64,000 bases of DNA from Chrysoperla carnea. Its lineage: Eukaryota; Arthropoda; Insecta; Neuroptera; Chrysopidae. Each line of letters starts with the position of its first letter. The stretch's first letter is position 1. Under the pieces are notes generated by a model. That model searched no databases and was not told where the DNA came from. It saw nothing but the letters and a program-made list of their open reading frames with translations. The stretch is from positions 30,094,983-30,158,982 of the forward strand of contig NC_058337.1 in assembly GCF_905475395.1 (NCBI RefSeq), read 5' to 3'. The position numbers and the translations under genes were made by a program. Shown here piece after piece: positions 25,901-37,122 of this stretch.

Positions 25901-26808
25901 TGGGCACGATAACTCAAAAACCAAAAAATATATCGAGCTGAAATTTTTACAGCGTACTCAGTACGTAAAAAGTGAGGTCGAGTCGTAAATGAGCATCATA
26001 GGTCAATTGGGTCTTGGGTCCGTAGGACCCATCTTGTAAACCGTTAGAGATAGAACAAAAGTTTAAATGTAAAAAATAAACAACTTTTGTTTGAAACATT
26101 TTTTCGTGAACATCACTGTTTACCCGTGAGGGCGCCAATTAGGTAGAAGTTTTATAGTATGTACTATACTTAACTATCAGTTATGTATCTATGTGTCACA
26201 TGCATGTATGTGTTATATGATAAAGAAATCAACACTGATTATGCATGGTATTTCAACAATTAACTCGGTCAATTGTTTGTTTTCACTTGTTTTATCCATA
26301 CGTTCTATTAAAATAATACATGCGCGGTTAATATTTCTAAAAAAGCTAACTTGTTAAATAAATTTTCTAACGTCTGATCTCAAAATATTATCATGTTTTC
26401 AGAATTTTACTCCATTCTACATGTTTCCTGTTTTGATCAAAATTTTGAAGTTACTGAACAAAATCTTAACACCACTTTTAATACTAATAAAAATGATATT
26501 AAAATTAGAATATACATATATAAAAAAAACGGTGGACTTAAAAAATCAGTCTGCAAAATAAAAATACTATCACGGATTAAATAAAATGGAACCTATCTAA
26601 TATTAATATATCAAATTACGAATTATGAAAGTTAAATAAATTAAAAATATATTCACTGGATTGCTTTTATTTTTAACTTTCAAATTCATTATGTAAAAAA
26701 AAAACAGGTTCCAAATTTATGTCCAAAATTGGACAAAATTTTTCTAAACTAAAATATGTGATGAATCAATTCGAAGTTAAAAAAAAAAAAGATAAAATAT
26801 TACGTAAA
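19946..26808. other. Gene-poor AT-rich stretch
   Basis: From about 20.4 to 25.7 kb I find no exon, no long open frame, no inverted-repeat element and no R1 copy, only AT-rich sequence with short homopolymers. That contrasts with the dense repeats elsewhere. R1 copy 4 lies at 25751-26291. The right end should include the 3' UTR of the minus-strand zinc-finger gene. Long untranslated exons or a non-coding RNA cannot be excluded. Confidence 0.5.
25751..26291 (+). mobile_element. R1 repeat copy 4
   Basis: A full-length copy from ATACCATGCATATATG to TTTTCACTTGTT with subterminal inverted repeats, a short GTCC/GTCT run and the 3' hairpin. Short open frames on the minus strand here are by-products. 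Confidence 0.8.
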
Positions 26809-28194
26809 TTATGATGTAATGGGTGTAAGATTCGGTGGGGTAGCTCCTTTCCATAAATCAGCATGCTCACGTAAATGATTTTTCATTAATTTCAGTGTTG
26901 AAAAGCTCCGAGTACATATTGAACATTGATAAACATTTGCTGTACCAAGATGTCGTTTTTTATGTGTTTGTAAATTACTACGTTGATTGAAAAGTTTGTG
27001 ACAAATATCACAACGATATGGTAGTTCACCAGTATGAACACGATTGTGTATTTCAAGTTGGCTGAAACAACTGAAAGCTTTACCACATACCTTGCAAATA
27101 AATGGTCGTTCGGCTGTGTGAGTACGACGATGTTTTGTTAAGCCGGTCTCGTTTATAAACGTTTTTTTACATATTTCACAAGAATAATTCTCCATAACGA
27201 ACATGGGTTCTTCATTTTTAATCGTTGGTTCCACTTTTAAATTGATTGGATACTTTATATCGATTGGTTCCTCTTTTATAGCAATTTTTGTTTGTATTGC
27301 AACCGGTGTTGGTTTGATTTCTAGCGATGGTGGTAGATTTTCAACTAATTTTGTTGGAATTATTTCATGTGTTTTTTTATGTACTTCTAAATGTAAAGCA
27401 AATTTAAATTCTTTATTGCAAACATCACATTTTAATATTGGAGTCGGAAAATGACTTCGTTCATGTATTCGTAATTCGGAATTTTTCAAGAAAGATTTAT
27501 TACATCTGTTGCATTCGAATTTTTTCTCGTTATGTAAACGTTTATGTCGGCCTAATATTGATTTATCTTTAAATTTTTTATCACATAAATCGCATTCAAA
27601 GGGTCTTTCATCGGTGTGTACACGCTTGTGAGCATTCAAGTGACTTGATCGACTAAATGTCTTTTGGCAAAATGTACATTGATAAGGCCTTTCACCGGTG
27701 TGTGTACGAAAATGTTTCTTTAAATCGCTATTAAAACGAAATGCTTTGGTACATAATTCACATTTATAGGGTCGATCAGGGGCTATGGTCGGAGTTATTG
27801 TGGTCGTTGGTGGTAAAGGTAATTTTGGCGTTTGTATCATTACTAAGGGTTCTATGGGTAGTGTGGGTCCTAAAGATATTTCGGGTGCTTCACCATCGAC
27901 TGCATGCTCTGTTGTACACAATTCTGCGAGACTTGCATCCATTTCAAAAGGTTCCTCATCAGAGAATTCATCTGATCGTAACGAAACATTCGTTGAATCA
28001 TCATCTTGATCCAAAGAATCAAGATCATCCGGGTCCGATTTATCATCATAATCGTCCAATATAATGTCTGGTTGGACTACGATTATGTCTTTGTCAGATA
28101 CCGAATCTTCGCTATCTTCTTTGCTGCCATACTCTTCTTCGACGTAGCCTCGTGAGTATCTCGTAATAGATACATTTGGTAAATCCAATTCCAT
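26809..28194 (-). CDS. C2H2 zinc-finger protein, nine fingers, single exon
   Basis: An intronless frame of 461 codons. The first 140 residues are acidic (runs such as DDYDDKSDPDDLDSLDQDDD) and could act as a transcription-activating or interaction region. Nine C2H2 fingers follow in two clusters: five at about 143-276 and four at about 337-443. Several have TGERP-type linkers (HTGERPYQC, HTAERPFIC), which usually mean sequence-specific DNA binding. The linker between clusters (277-336) carries three sumoylation-type motifs (IKEE, LKVE, IKNE). No ZAD, BTB or KRAB domain is seen. Divergent from the zinc-finger gene at 30128. A nuclear transcription factor by family; target genes and orthologue unknown. 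An upstream 5' exon cannot be excluded. Confidence 0.9.
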   Translation of the reverse strand: MELDLPNVSITRYSRGYVEEEYGSKEDSEDSVSDKDIIVVQPDIILDDYDDKSDPDDLDSLDQDDDSTNVSLRSDEFSDEEPFEMDASLAELCTTEHAVDGEAPEISLGPTLPIEPLVMIQTPKLPLPPTTTITPTIAPDRPYKCELCTKAFRFNSDLKKHFRTHTGERPYQCTFCQKTFSRSSHLNAHKRVHTDERPFECDLCDKKFKDKSILGRHKRLHNEKKFECNRCNKSFLKNSELRIHERSHFPTPILKCDVCNKEFKFALHLEVHKKTHEIIPTKLVENLPPSLEIKPTPVAIQTKIAIKEEPIDIKYPINLKVEPTIKNEEPMFVMENYSCEICKKTFINETGLTKHRRTHTAERPFICKVCGKAFSCFSQLEIHNRVHTGELPYRCDICHKLFNQRSNLQTHKKRHLGTANVYQCSICTRSFSTLKLMKNHLREHADLWKGATPPNLTPITS

Positions 28195-30127
28195 TGTAAA
28201 TCCACACTGATAAAGTTTTGTTCACGAAAATTTTCTAAAATACAAATTAAACATGATATTTACAATATAACTAAACTAAATTTCTTGAATTTTAAGTTAA
28301 CTTTCTTTTAAGATTTTATCAAAATAAACAAACACAAATTTGAAATTACGTGAATTTAAAATTAAAAAATTTAACAGCAAAATAAGAAATACTATAAAAT
28401 AAACTATTAATAAAAAATTCAACTTTAAAGAAATTCATATCTTTAAAAAAAATGGTCACCCTAAAGTACTTCAATAATTAAAACAAGCGTTTATATACAT
28501 AGAAAACAATGGGACTTACATTGACGGGAGCGCTAGAAATTTTATCAGGTACGAATACTGGCATTTAATTTCGAAACTTCACATTTAATTGAAACAAACT
28601 CGACAAATTTTATACCAAATGATGTTTATATAAAAATATTTTTTATTAAAAACATTTAATTAGTGTTTTTTAATTAAGAAACCCCACTTCCACCCTTATA
28701 CAACGCCAAAATTGAAATAGCATGAACAGGCGCTAATCGAAGCGTCATTACTAAATTTTTTGTCTTTGTCTTTAAATAAAATGGAGTTTTTTAGGACTCA
28801 TTATGATGAAAATTTTTTTACAATAATTTTTTATTCAAGTTTATGAATCATTTAATATATAGCAATTATTAATTAACAAAAATTAATTTATTATTAAAAA
28901 AAATTACTTTTTAGTTTCAAAATTGTCATTTAAAAAAGTTAATGTAAATTAATTAAATTAATTAACTTATATAATAAATTTAACTTATATGTAAAATAAA
29001 CTTTAATAATAGTTTTAAATATTTATATACAAGGAATGTTTATCAAAAGCTTAATTTGATTTTTAGGTCCATATAATTTATTCGGTTCCGTTAGAAAACT
29101 TTGAACTTTAGTTGCATTTTATTTAAAAATTATTTTTAACGGGTTTTCATGTCCTAAGTTAAATATGCATATGTCTCATGATTTTGCCATATGCCGTAGA
29201 CTTTGGAATGTGGGGGAATCACTTTCACTAACGAGTCATATGGGATCTAAGGGCTGATCTACACTATGAATTCAGTTTTTGATGAATTTTAGTCCAATAA
29301 TAAGAAGCCTTACATGTATATCCTGTTGTCTTAATCTTTAATCATATACTTAGCTTAATTATCTTGCAAAGATGACTGGTCACTCGAATGTATTGTCGAT
29401 ATAATTTGCTCCTTGGTCCTACTTCAGTCCAGTAAAAGTTTGCTTTACATTTACACTTTTATTTATCTAATTATCGATTAATTATAACTATCTATCGATT
29501 GAACAGTAAACATATCTTTAATTCAAGGCTCTTTAACTTTTTACGAAAGGGTTGATTGGGGTGATAGTCCATCGATACAGATAATTGTTGAATTGTAAAC
29601 TGAAAAGTCAAAGATCATAAAGTAAAGATTGGACCACTAGTGTGGATTGGCCTTAAAATAGTCGTCCATCTTTAACGAACACATAAAAAAAATCAATTTT
29701 TAAAACGTAATTAATTGGTTTAATAAAATTCTCATTTTCAACTTAAGTTATGAAGCTAAAAAATATTAGAGCGGGAAGAAATAAAAACAATTTTTCTTCA
29801 TATATTTTCTAATTTCAAAATTACAATCGGTCGAAATGAATGGAAATTTGTAAAAATACTGTATAGCGAAAAAATATTATCATGAAATAATTATCAATAA
29901 TATAAAAAATATATCCAATTTTTTTTTTTTTTTTTTTTTTTGTTATGATTAAATTTTCTTTTTCGACAGGATTTTTTTTTTAAATTCAAATTGTTGGGTC
30001 GATGTTAAATTACTTAGAAATATATAAAATAATTCAATACTGAATAATTTTTGATAAAATTGCTATAAACTAAATAATCTTATTAAAAAAATTCGTTTAA
30101 CTTATCAATTTTCTATAAGAAAAATAA
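28195..30127. other. Intergenic region between two divergent zinc-finger genes
   Basis: It holds both 5' regions and a MITE at 29250-29653, plus a poly-T run of about 21 at 29921-29941. The rest is AT-rich with nothing recognised. Confidence 0.6.
29250..29653. mobile_element. MITE with TA target duplication
   Basis: The ends read AGGGCTGATCTACACTA and, inverted, AGGCCAATCCACACTA, flanked by TA at 29248-29249 and 29654-29655. 404 bp, no coding capacity. It lies 474 bp before the start codon of the gene at 30128. Confidence 0.65.
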
Positions 30128-33100
30128 ATGGAAATTGAAAAAAAATATGTTAGTGGAGGATATTCTGGCCATGTAAATTATGAAAGCACTTCGAATGAAG
30201 ACTTTGATGATGAAGCTTATTATGATGCATCATCATTTTGTAAAGTTGAAGTTGAAAATGATGAAAATGAATTTATTTATTATACAAAACAATCCGTATG
30301 TTTAATTATCCTTCAGTATAAATATAAATTTACTTCTTTTAAGAAAAATTCATGATTGAAAATTTACTTTTTACATTAGTACCTAATTCGCTTTATTTGG
30401 GTTTGGCATAATTTAATTCTTAGTGGTGAAACCATATCTAAGTACATACCTCATTATTTGTGATTAGATATTTTCTGATATGACAGGTTTGAGTTCACTA
30501 ACAATATTTTAAAATTTCAACCCAAAACCTAAATTTATTCGCAAATCAAAAATAACAATATTAGGGTAGGATTTTTGTTCTAAACCACATTTAAGTATGT
30601 ATCATAAGTCCTAGAAATAGTTATGTTCTTCACTTCCTCGATTAAAAATTTTTTCAAGAAAAATAATTGCAGTATCGATAAATCAAATAAAAGATATTTA
30701 ACTTCCTTGCCTTTATTCCTGAAGTAAATGAGATACAATATTCAAAATTTTTAGCAGAAAATTTAATTTTAAATTTGTCAGGTACCTAAAGTGAAGTCAT
30801 ACTTGTTGAATACATAGACCTTTTTCTAAGAAAAGCGTGCTAAAAATATTTGTACACTGTTGATAAAATTGAATCTCTTGGACCATTTAATGGTCTGAGT
30901 ATGTAGGTACTATACGTAAAGTAATTCAAATATTTAATATGTATATTCGATGGGTACATATAGCCATGGTAGGGACAGCCAAACCAACAACAATGGTCCC
31001 AGTGGATAACTTAAAGCTTTAAAGGGGGCTGTTATGACTTAATTTTCAATTGTAAATGGTATCGTAAATGCCAAATTAAAATTATTGAAACAATTAATTA
31101 AACTTGATGCATTAGAAATTGTGAAACTAACATAATTAATTATTAAAATTTGTTAGAAAATAGTATTAAATTTTTTATGTAATCATATAGGTATACAATC
31201 CATAGTGTGTCGTTATTATGGTAACTCCCTGAATTGAAAATCATGCACGGAGCGAATAGGAGTACTGTACATATTATTCTATGGTACTGTACACATCCTC
31301 AAAGACCTTAAATATTGTAGAATAGAAACGCAATCCAAGCTTATCTTCCTATTTGGAATCTTTTAGACATCTTAGGAAGGACTTCTTCAAGAAGTCTTTC
31401 TGACTTGGATGCTAGCTGGGACACAACAGTCCCAGCAAGCTGGTGTTCAACAACAATTTCCCTGCTGAGATTTTTCGGAACGATAACTCAAATCATCATG
31501 CTCATTTGAAAACGCAGCCTATTCGAAACAAATCGTAGAGGAAGGCTTGATAGATTCGTCAAAAGGAAGCCACTCACGAAGTTTCTAGTTAGTATTTATT
31601 AATATTTAAAAACCCCTTGGTGTGTCACAGTCTATAATAATATGGTACACAGACAAAAATAATTTTTCGATTTTGTCCGTAACAGGGCCGGATTAACAAG
31701 TAGGCAGAATAGGCAGTTGCCTGGGGCCCCCGATTTTAGGGGGCCCCCGAAAAATGAAAAAGACTTCTAGCCGAACGATCCTTCTCGCAATTAAAAAGAA
31801 TCAAAGCTGCTGAAAGAGCTACAACGCGACAAGAGCGACTCGAGATGTTAGGTATACTTTGCATTGAGTCAGATTTATTGAACAAAATCGATACTGATGA
31901 TATAATTGATGAATTTGCCGAAAACAAATGTAGAAAACGACATGTTTAAAATGTAGATAGTAATTTTATTGATATTATTACATTGGGACAATAAAATTTT
32001 TATGAAAGATAAAAGTTTGTATTTTTTAATCGAAAAAAGAAGGGAACGGACGTGAAAAAAAGGGCACCCAAATTGATGGTTGCCTAGGGCCCCGTTGAGG
32101 GTTAATCCGGCCCTGGTCCGTAACATCATATAAGTTCTATTGGCTTTCACCTTTCCTAAATACTAAAAAATGCATGACAATTTTTGATGTATGATGATGC
32201 TCTTATGTAAATATTTGAATATCGAAAAATATAATTATACTGAACAAAACAGATTAAAAGATATTATTACGTCCATTTTTTGACTACTCAGTATTCGTTT
32301 TTTATATTTATAAAAGCATTTCAGCAGACAAATAGTATTTAACACTAGTCTGCTAGTTCTTCGTAAAACATAATATGTACAAAAAAAAAAAAAAAAAAAA
32401 AAAAAAGCATCAGAAGAAAACAAAAACAAAAAAAATTTCAACAAAAAAAACTTGAATTTTTTTTGTTATATAGACCTTTTTATTTATACCTCCTACCTTG
32501 AATTTTTTTTAATATTAGAGTTTCCTTTATGTAAACTGAATCGTAGAATACAGTTTCGATTTTTATTTTTTCATCCAATCCGCTACAGTATTTATTCTTA
32601 TATGTACATCCATAACATATTTATTTAAAAAGCCTATTTTAAAGTATTTTAATTATTTTAATATTGATATAAATATAAAAATAGTATTTAATATAAATGA
32701 ATAATTTAAGAATATTTGATTATTGTTAAATAAAAATAATATAATTTATTCGTTCATTTTAAAACAGAGTGTTCTTCCTTTCACGTCAATCAGCATACGA
32801 AACAAAATACACCAAAACAAAAAAACATCAAAAAAGAAAAAGATGAAAGAAGAAAGTGACAAAGAAATTAAATTTGATCCACATTTATCATTAACGGATC
32901 AATATAGAAACAATTTTTGTCAATTTGATCGTCATTTTTTAAAAGGCGATTCAAGACCTTATCAATGTTTAGAATGTCCAAAATCATTTGCAAATGCAAA
33001 TAGTTTAGCAATGCATACAAGACGTCATAGTGGAAGTCTTCCGTATAAGTGTTCCTGGTGTGATAAACATTTTCGCCAAGTATCAGAATTAAAATCACAT

Positions 33101-33484
33101 TTACCGCGACATACAGGAGAGAAACCATTTAAATGCTCTTACTGTGAAAAAAGCTGTGCAACATCCAGCCATCTGAAAGTACATACTCGTAAGCATACTG
33201 GTGAAAGACCTTATGTATGTGTTGTTTGCAATAAAGGCTATTGCCAGAAAAGTGAATTAAGTTCACATATGAAAAGCCATGACAAAGACAAAAAATTTCA
33301 TTGTGAACGATGTCGGCAAGTATTTAAAAACTCAAATCAATTAACAGTGCATGTCAAACAATGTACTACAGATATTACGGAGGTTATTGCAAATGCAGCA
33401 ATGCAAATGCGTTGTGAACTTTGCGGTGCTGTTTTCAATCATATTTTAGGTCTAATTACTCATAAAAATACGGCACATGCATAG
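30128..33484 (+). CDS. C2H2 zinc-finger protein, six fingers, two exons
   Basis: Exon 1 is 30128-30295, ending in phase 0 at TCC|GTATGT; exon 2 is 32768-33484 after AAAACAG. Together they give 294 residues. Exon 1 encodes an acidic, tyrosine-rich leader of 56 residues. Exon 2 begins with a lysine-rich patch (NKKTSKKKKMK, about 73-83) that looks like a nuclear localisation signal. Fingers run from about 121 to 252, then a last one at about 271-292. Fingers 1-4 are C2H2, finger 5 ends HVKQC (C2HC), finger 6 is C2H2 and nearly reaches the C-terminus. TGEKP-type linkers join fingers 2-4. A likely nuclear DNA-binding protein; no orthologue recognised. The exon join is inferred from splice sites and phase. 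Starting within exon 2 alone would lose the leader. The intron carries a hAT derivative. Confidence 0.82.
31485..31625 (+). repeat. Single-arm copy of the mRpS2-intron foldback family
   Basis: The blocks GATAACTCAAAT, CATGCTCATTTGAAAACGC and GTCAAAAGGAAGCCACTCAC match the right arm at 17660-17780. Only one arm is present. Confidence 0.6.
31683..32115 (+). mobile_element. hAT deletion derivative with perfect 8-bp target duplication
   Basis: Perfect 15-bp terminal inverted repeats CAGGGCCGGATTAAC bound 433 bp, flanked by identical GTCCGTAA at 31675-31682 and 32116-32123. Inside, 31767-31949 is a 60-codon open stretch, LAERSFSQLKRIK ... DIIDEFAENKCRKRHV, stop. This is the C-terminal hAT dimerisation motif. 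The rest of the transposase is gone, so it cannot move itself. It lies in the intron of the six-finger gene. The exact duplication suggests a fairly recent insertion. Confidence 0.88.
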
Positions 33485-33717
33485 TTTTCATATTTTTGTT
33501 AATTTTATTTTGTTTATTTCATTTAAAATTGATATTACAGGTTTTTCAGATTACAGTGATATATTTTTTTTTTTTTTTGATGAGATGATCCTGTAATATT
33601 TATGTTAAGAAAATTATTGTCCTTTTAAATCATGGTTTATATTAGCTGTAAAACTGACGTGTTGGTCTAGTTTTTAATAGTAAAATTAATGTTAATATTT
33701 AATTATATTATCTTTCG

Positions 33718-33723
33718 AATAAA
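33718..33723 (+). terminator. Poly(A) signal AATAAA of the six-finger gene
   Basis: The hexamer lies 234 nt after the stop codon; no earlier canonical hexamer was noticed. Confidence 0.45.
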
Positions 33724-36700
33724 AAGCAATATTTTTATTGAAATTAATTGCTACGATGGGTGATTATTTTTATATATTAGGTTGTTTTTAAATTTACCCA
33801 AAAAGTTACTAATAATGTTTTCTTAGACGATAATATTTACTCTTTAAAATTTTTCAAATATCATGTCTATGAAATTTCTTTGTAAAATAAGTTACTGTAA
33901 TTTTTGAGCTACCAAAAAAAGTCAACCCGTGCTTACTCAAACTAATAAGGTTGGAAAACTGTGTAACTATGAGATGAATCATTCAGCCTCCATTTATAAA
34001 ACTTTTCGTAAACAAAGTCTTTTTTTTATTTGGATTAGACCTAGATCGAAATTTCAAAAACATTAAAGAGGGAGATTCTTGTAAAATTATCCAAGAACCC
34101 ATTTCTTGCAACTGTTCTATTATTTTTAGAATGATGCCTATTCTATTAACATCTGCTATAAACCATGTTTAAAAGATGACAGAAAATTGTAATGAAATAA
34201 ATCCTAATGAATCCCTATGTCCGTTGGAGTAAATTATACATATAGTTGACAATTTATCAATACGTGATTATTAGTATATTGTGCAACAAGTGGAATGAAG
34301 TTGTCTGTTGGCGACGCGTGCTCGCTAAAAACACGAACTTCAATGTAATAGACAATAATTTCATGAGTTGCATATTTTTTATTACCAATGCGGAATCAGT
34401 ACCTATTTAAGTACATGATATTATGGTATGTTATATACGTGACTCATGTCAAACTTGCTCTAAATATACACCCCGAATCTGATTGAAAATGAAACATTAT
34501 TTACATTTTTACAACTTTGTTGTAAGTTGATAATAACATTCCACACCTAAATTGTTGTAGTCAAATTTCACTTAGATTTCGGGTGGAGATTAACTGCAAT
34601 TTGTAGTATCTGAACTTGAATTATTTGGGTAGCTAATTGCTAACTTCAAGATAAGTATATTTGACGAACTCAAATTTTGCGACAAGTATAATTAACAGAC
34701 CAAATGGGCAATTAGCCGTTCACATAATATTTGCATAGCTAATGCCCTGATATATTGTAATAACAGCGTGTGCTAAGAGTTAATACTTTTCCCGCATGAG
34801 TAATAAAGAAATTTTTTTGCACATAATAGTGATTTCTTTTTATAAATTTATTTAAAAATACAAATTTAAGTAATATAATTATTTTGTGTAAGCAATATCA
34901 CTGATTGAACATAGTAACTCTAATATTACGGAACATCATTTTGTATTTCTTATTGCATATTGTCAATAGAACTTTTCACCTATTAGCTTTTTGTTTCGAG
35001 AAGTTAAAAAATTTTTAAGTAAAAAAATAACAAATATCTTTGTTAAACAGCGCTGTTTGGCCAAGGTAGAAGCATGAGCCTACACAGCTTTAAGCCTAAG
35101 AAAGGGCCGAACAAGGATTTTTGATATAGAGGGCTGCAAATCAAAATCTTTTGGCCTAAAAATTGCATAAATATAATAGTATTAATTAGCATAAGCACAA
35201 ACTTATTTAGCCAACTAAATCAATGATAAATCCACGCCGGAAAATGGCAGGTACCTTGACCTGCTCTCCGCTCCACTATATGCCCCGATAAATATAGGAT
35301 ATATTTGGTATTTTTTAACTTAAATAGTTTTTTTTTAACTTCTATATATGTGAAACAAAATTAAATAATGGATAAAATAATAAATAAAAAAATAAAAGAT
35401 CATTTAAATGTTAATATCGTGATAATGTTATTACAATTTAAGATAAGTTTTGGCTCTAGATTTTGTATTTTAACTGATAAAGATTATAATTATGTCATTA
35501 TTATTATGAATAGGAATACTTGTACTACCTGCTTAGAACAAAATGACTATCTGTACAAAGTAATTAAATGTAGATTATTAATTCATTTAAGTGTAATTAT
35601 AAAAAATGTATTTCAATAAACTATTTAATATAAGTTTTATGTTTATATTTTACCCCAAAATCAAGTAAATTAAAATTTGAACCACTTGTTTTACCCAAAT
35701 TCTTATACCCGATGTCCCGTGACTCGATGGTCACAGCTTAATAGTGTATTCTCTGAACAAGTTTAAGTCGAAAGTTTTTTTTGGATTTTGGCCCAAAACC
35801 GAATAGTTAAGAAGTTATGGGCACTATTAAATTTATCCAATAAAGTAAAGACATTGTTGAGTAAAGTAGTTATTAATTAAAATTTTCACGAAGAAAAGCT
35901 ATAGCTGATGTAATTCTGCACATTTTCGTTATTTATTCAACTTTCTGGCATCAAAATTGGCTTAGATATGCCACTTTTTATGATAAGTACTAATATTTAC
36001 ATTAATAGTATATTAACATTAAAAAAAGTACTTATCGTAAAAAGTGGCATATCTCAGCCAATTTTGATGCTAGAAAGTTGTCTTTAAAAAAACTGTCTTT
36101 ATTGATAAAATTCAATAGTACACATAACTCCTTTACTATTGGGTTTTGAAAAAAAAGGCCAAAAGGCACGTTCGTCTTAAAATTATTCAGAAAATACACT
36201 CTTAAGCTATGACCATGGATTCATGGGACACCCTCTATAAATATTTACCTAGTTCGAAAAGCGAGGGTTATAATATATCAAATTGTTGATATGCATTACG
36301 AAATCCTGAAAACGATATCAGACTAGGATGAATTTACAAAAATAAAATTTGGTTGGGTTATTATTTCCGGATTATATTCATCATTATTTACACAAAAAAC
36401 TGTGATAAAATCTAGAATTCAACTTCTTGAATGTCGGATTATTTTATAAGATTTTTGTTTGCTCTCGAATTCGATGTATGTCAAAATACCACATATATTT
36501 ACTCTCCAGCATATAAATATTGATTTGGTATTCGAACGTAAACCTTTACAGTATACTATACCTACTCGAACAGCAGCACTTAATATCTTTTATGTTTATT
36601 ATCCTAGCTTTCTGCTTTTACCATTCTATCTTCATTTGCAAATCAAAATTCAAAATAAAAACCAATCTCACATGGCTGCTCAGCTCAATCAAACTCAACT

Positions 36701-37122
36701 CAATAATTTAATTTTTGGTGTTAGATCGATACCCAAGAAATCATAATCTCAAAAAATTTTATAATTTCCTGACCAAATATTCTCAAACAAGGACTTCCAA
36801 GATTATTTTCATATGAAAATAATTACAGCTTACTTTTAAATTATGTAGGGTTGGAAAAAAATTATAAAATTTTGTACGAATTACAAATTTTAGTTTCTAT
36901 TTTTACTTATAGAGTTGAAAGTACAAATTACTTGAATTTTTCATTTATAAATCTTAAAAAATTGATATAATAACTGTAGGTAAATAAAATTATGTAAGTT
37001 ATAAAAATAAATACGTTGATAAACATCGGACTTACATCGATAAATGTGCTACAAACGTTATAAATAAATATAAAATTATTAAAGTAAAATTAAGATTGAA
37101 AAAAAATTAATTGAAGTTTAAA
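33724..37122. other. Intergenic region, mostly unassigned
   Basis: One foldback element at 35704-36239. The rest is AT-rich; open frames of up to 95 codons (for example 36459-36746) have no recognisable motif. The last 100-200 bp should contain the CISD3 promoter. Confidence 0.5.
35704..36239. mobile_element. Foldback MITE, about 535 bp
   Basis: Inverted arms meet near 35995-36010. Outer ends read ACCCGATGTCCCGTGA and, inverted, AGAGGGTGTCCCATGA. The shared inner block is AAAGTGGCATATCT. No coding capacity; the target duplication is not clear. Confidence 0.7.

Noticed and set aside
25947-26138. Minus-strand frame resembling frames at 9052 and 41047
   Set aside because: The similarity comes from the non-coding R1 repeat, read in the same frame in several copies; no protein family.
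27203-28064. Open frames of 74-107 codons on the plus strand
   Set aside because: They lie opposite the nine-finger zinc-finger exon and only mirror its codons.
36459-36746. 95-codon frame upstream of CISD3
   Set aside because: Low-complexity hydrophobic sequence with no start context or splice partners.
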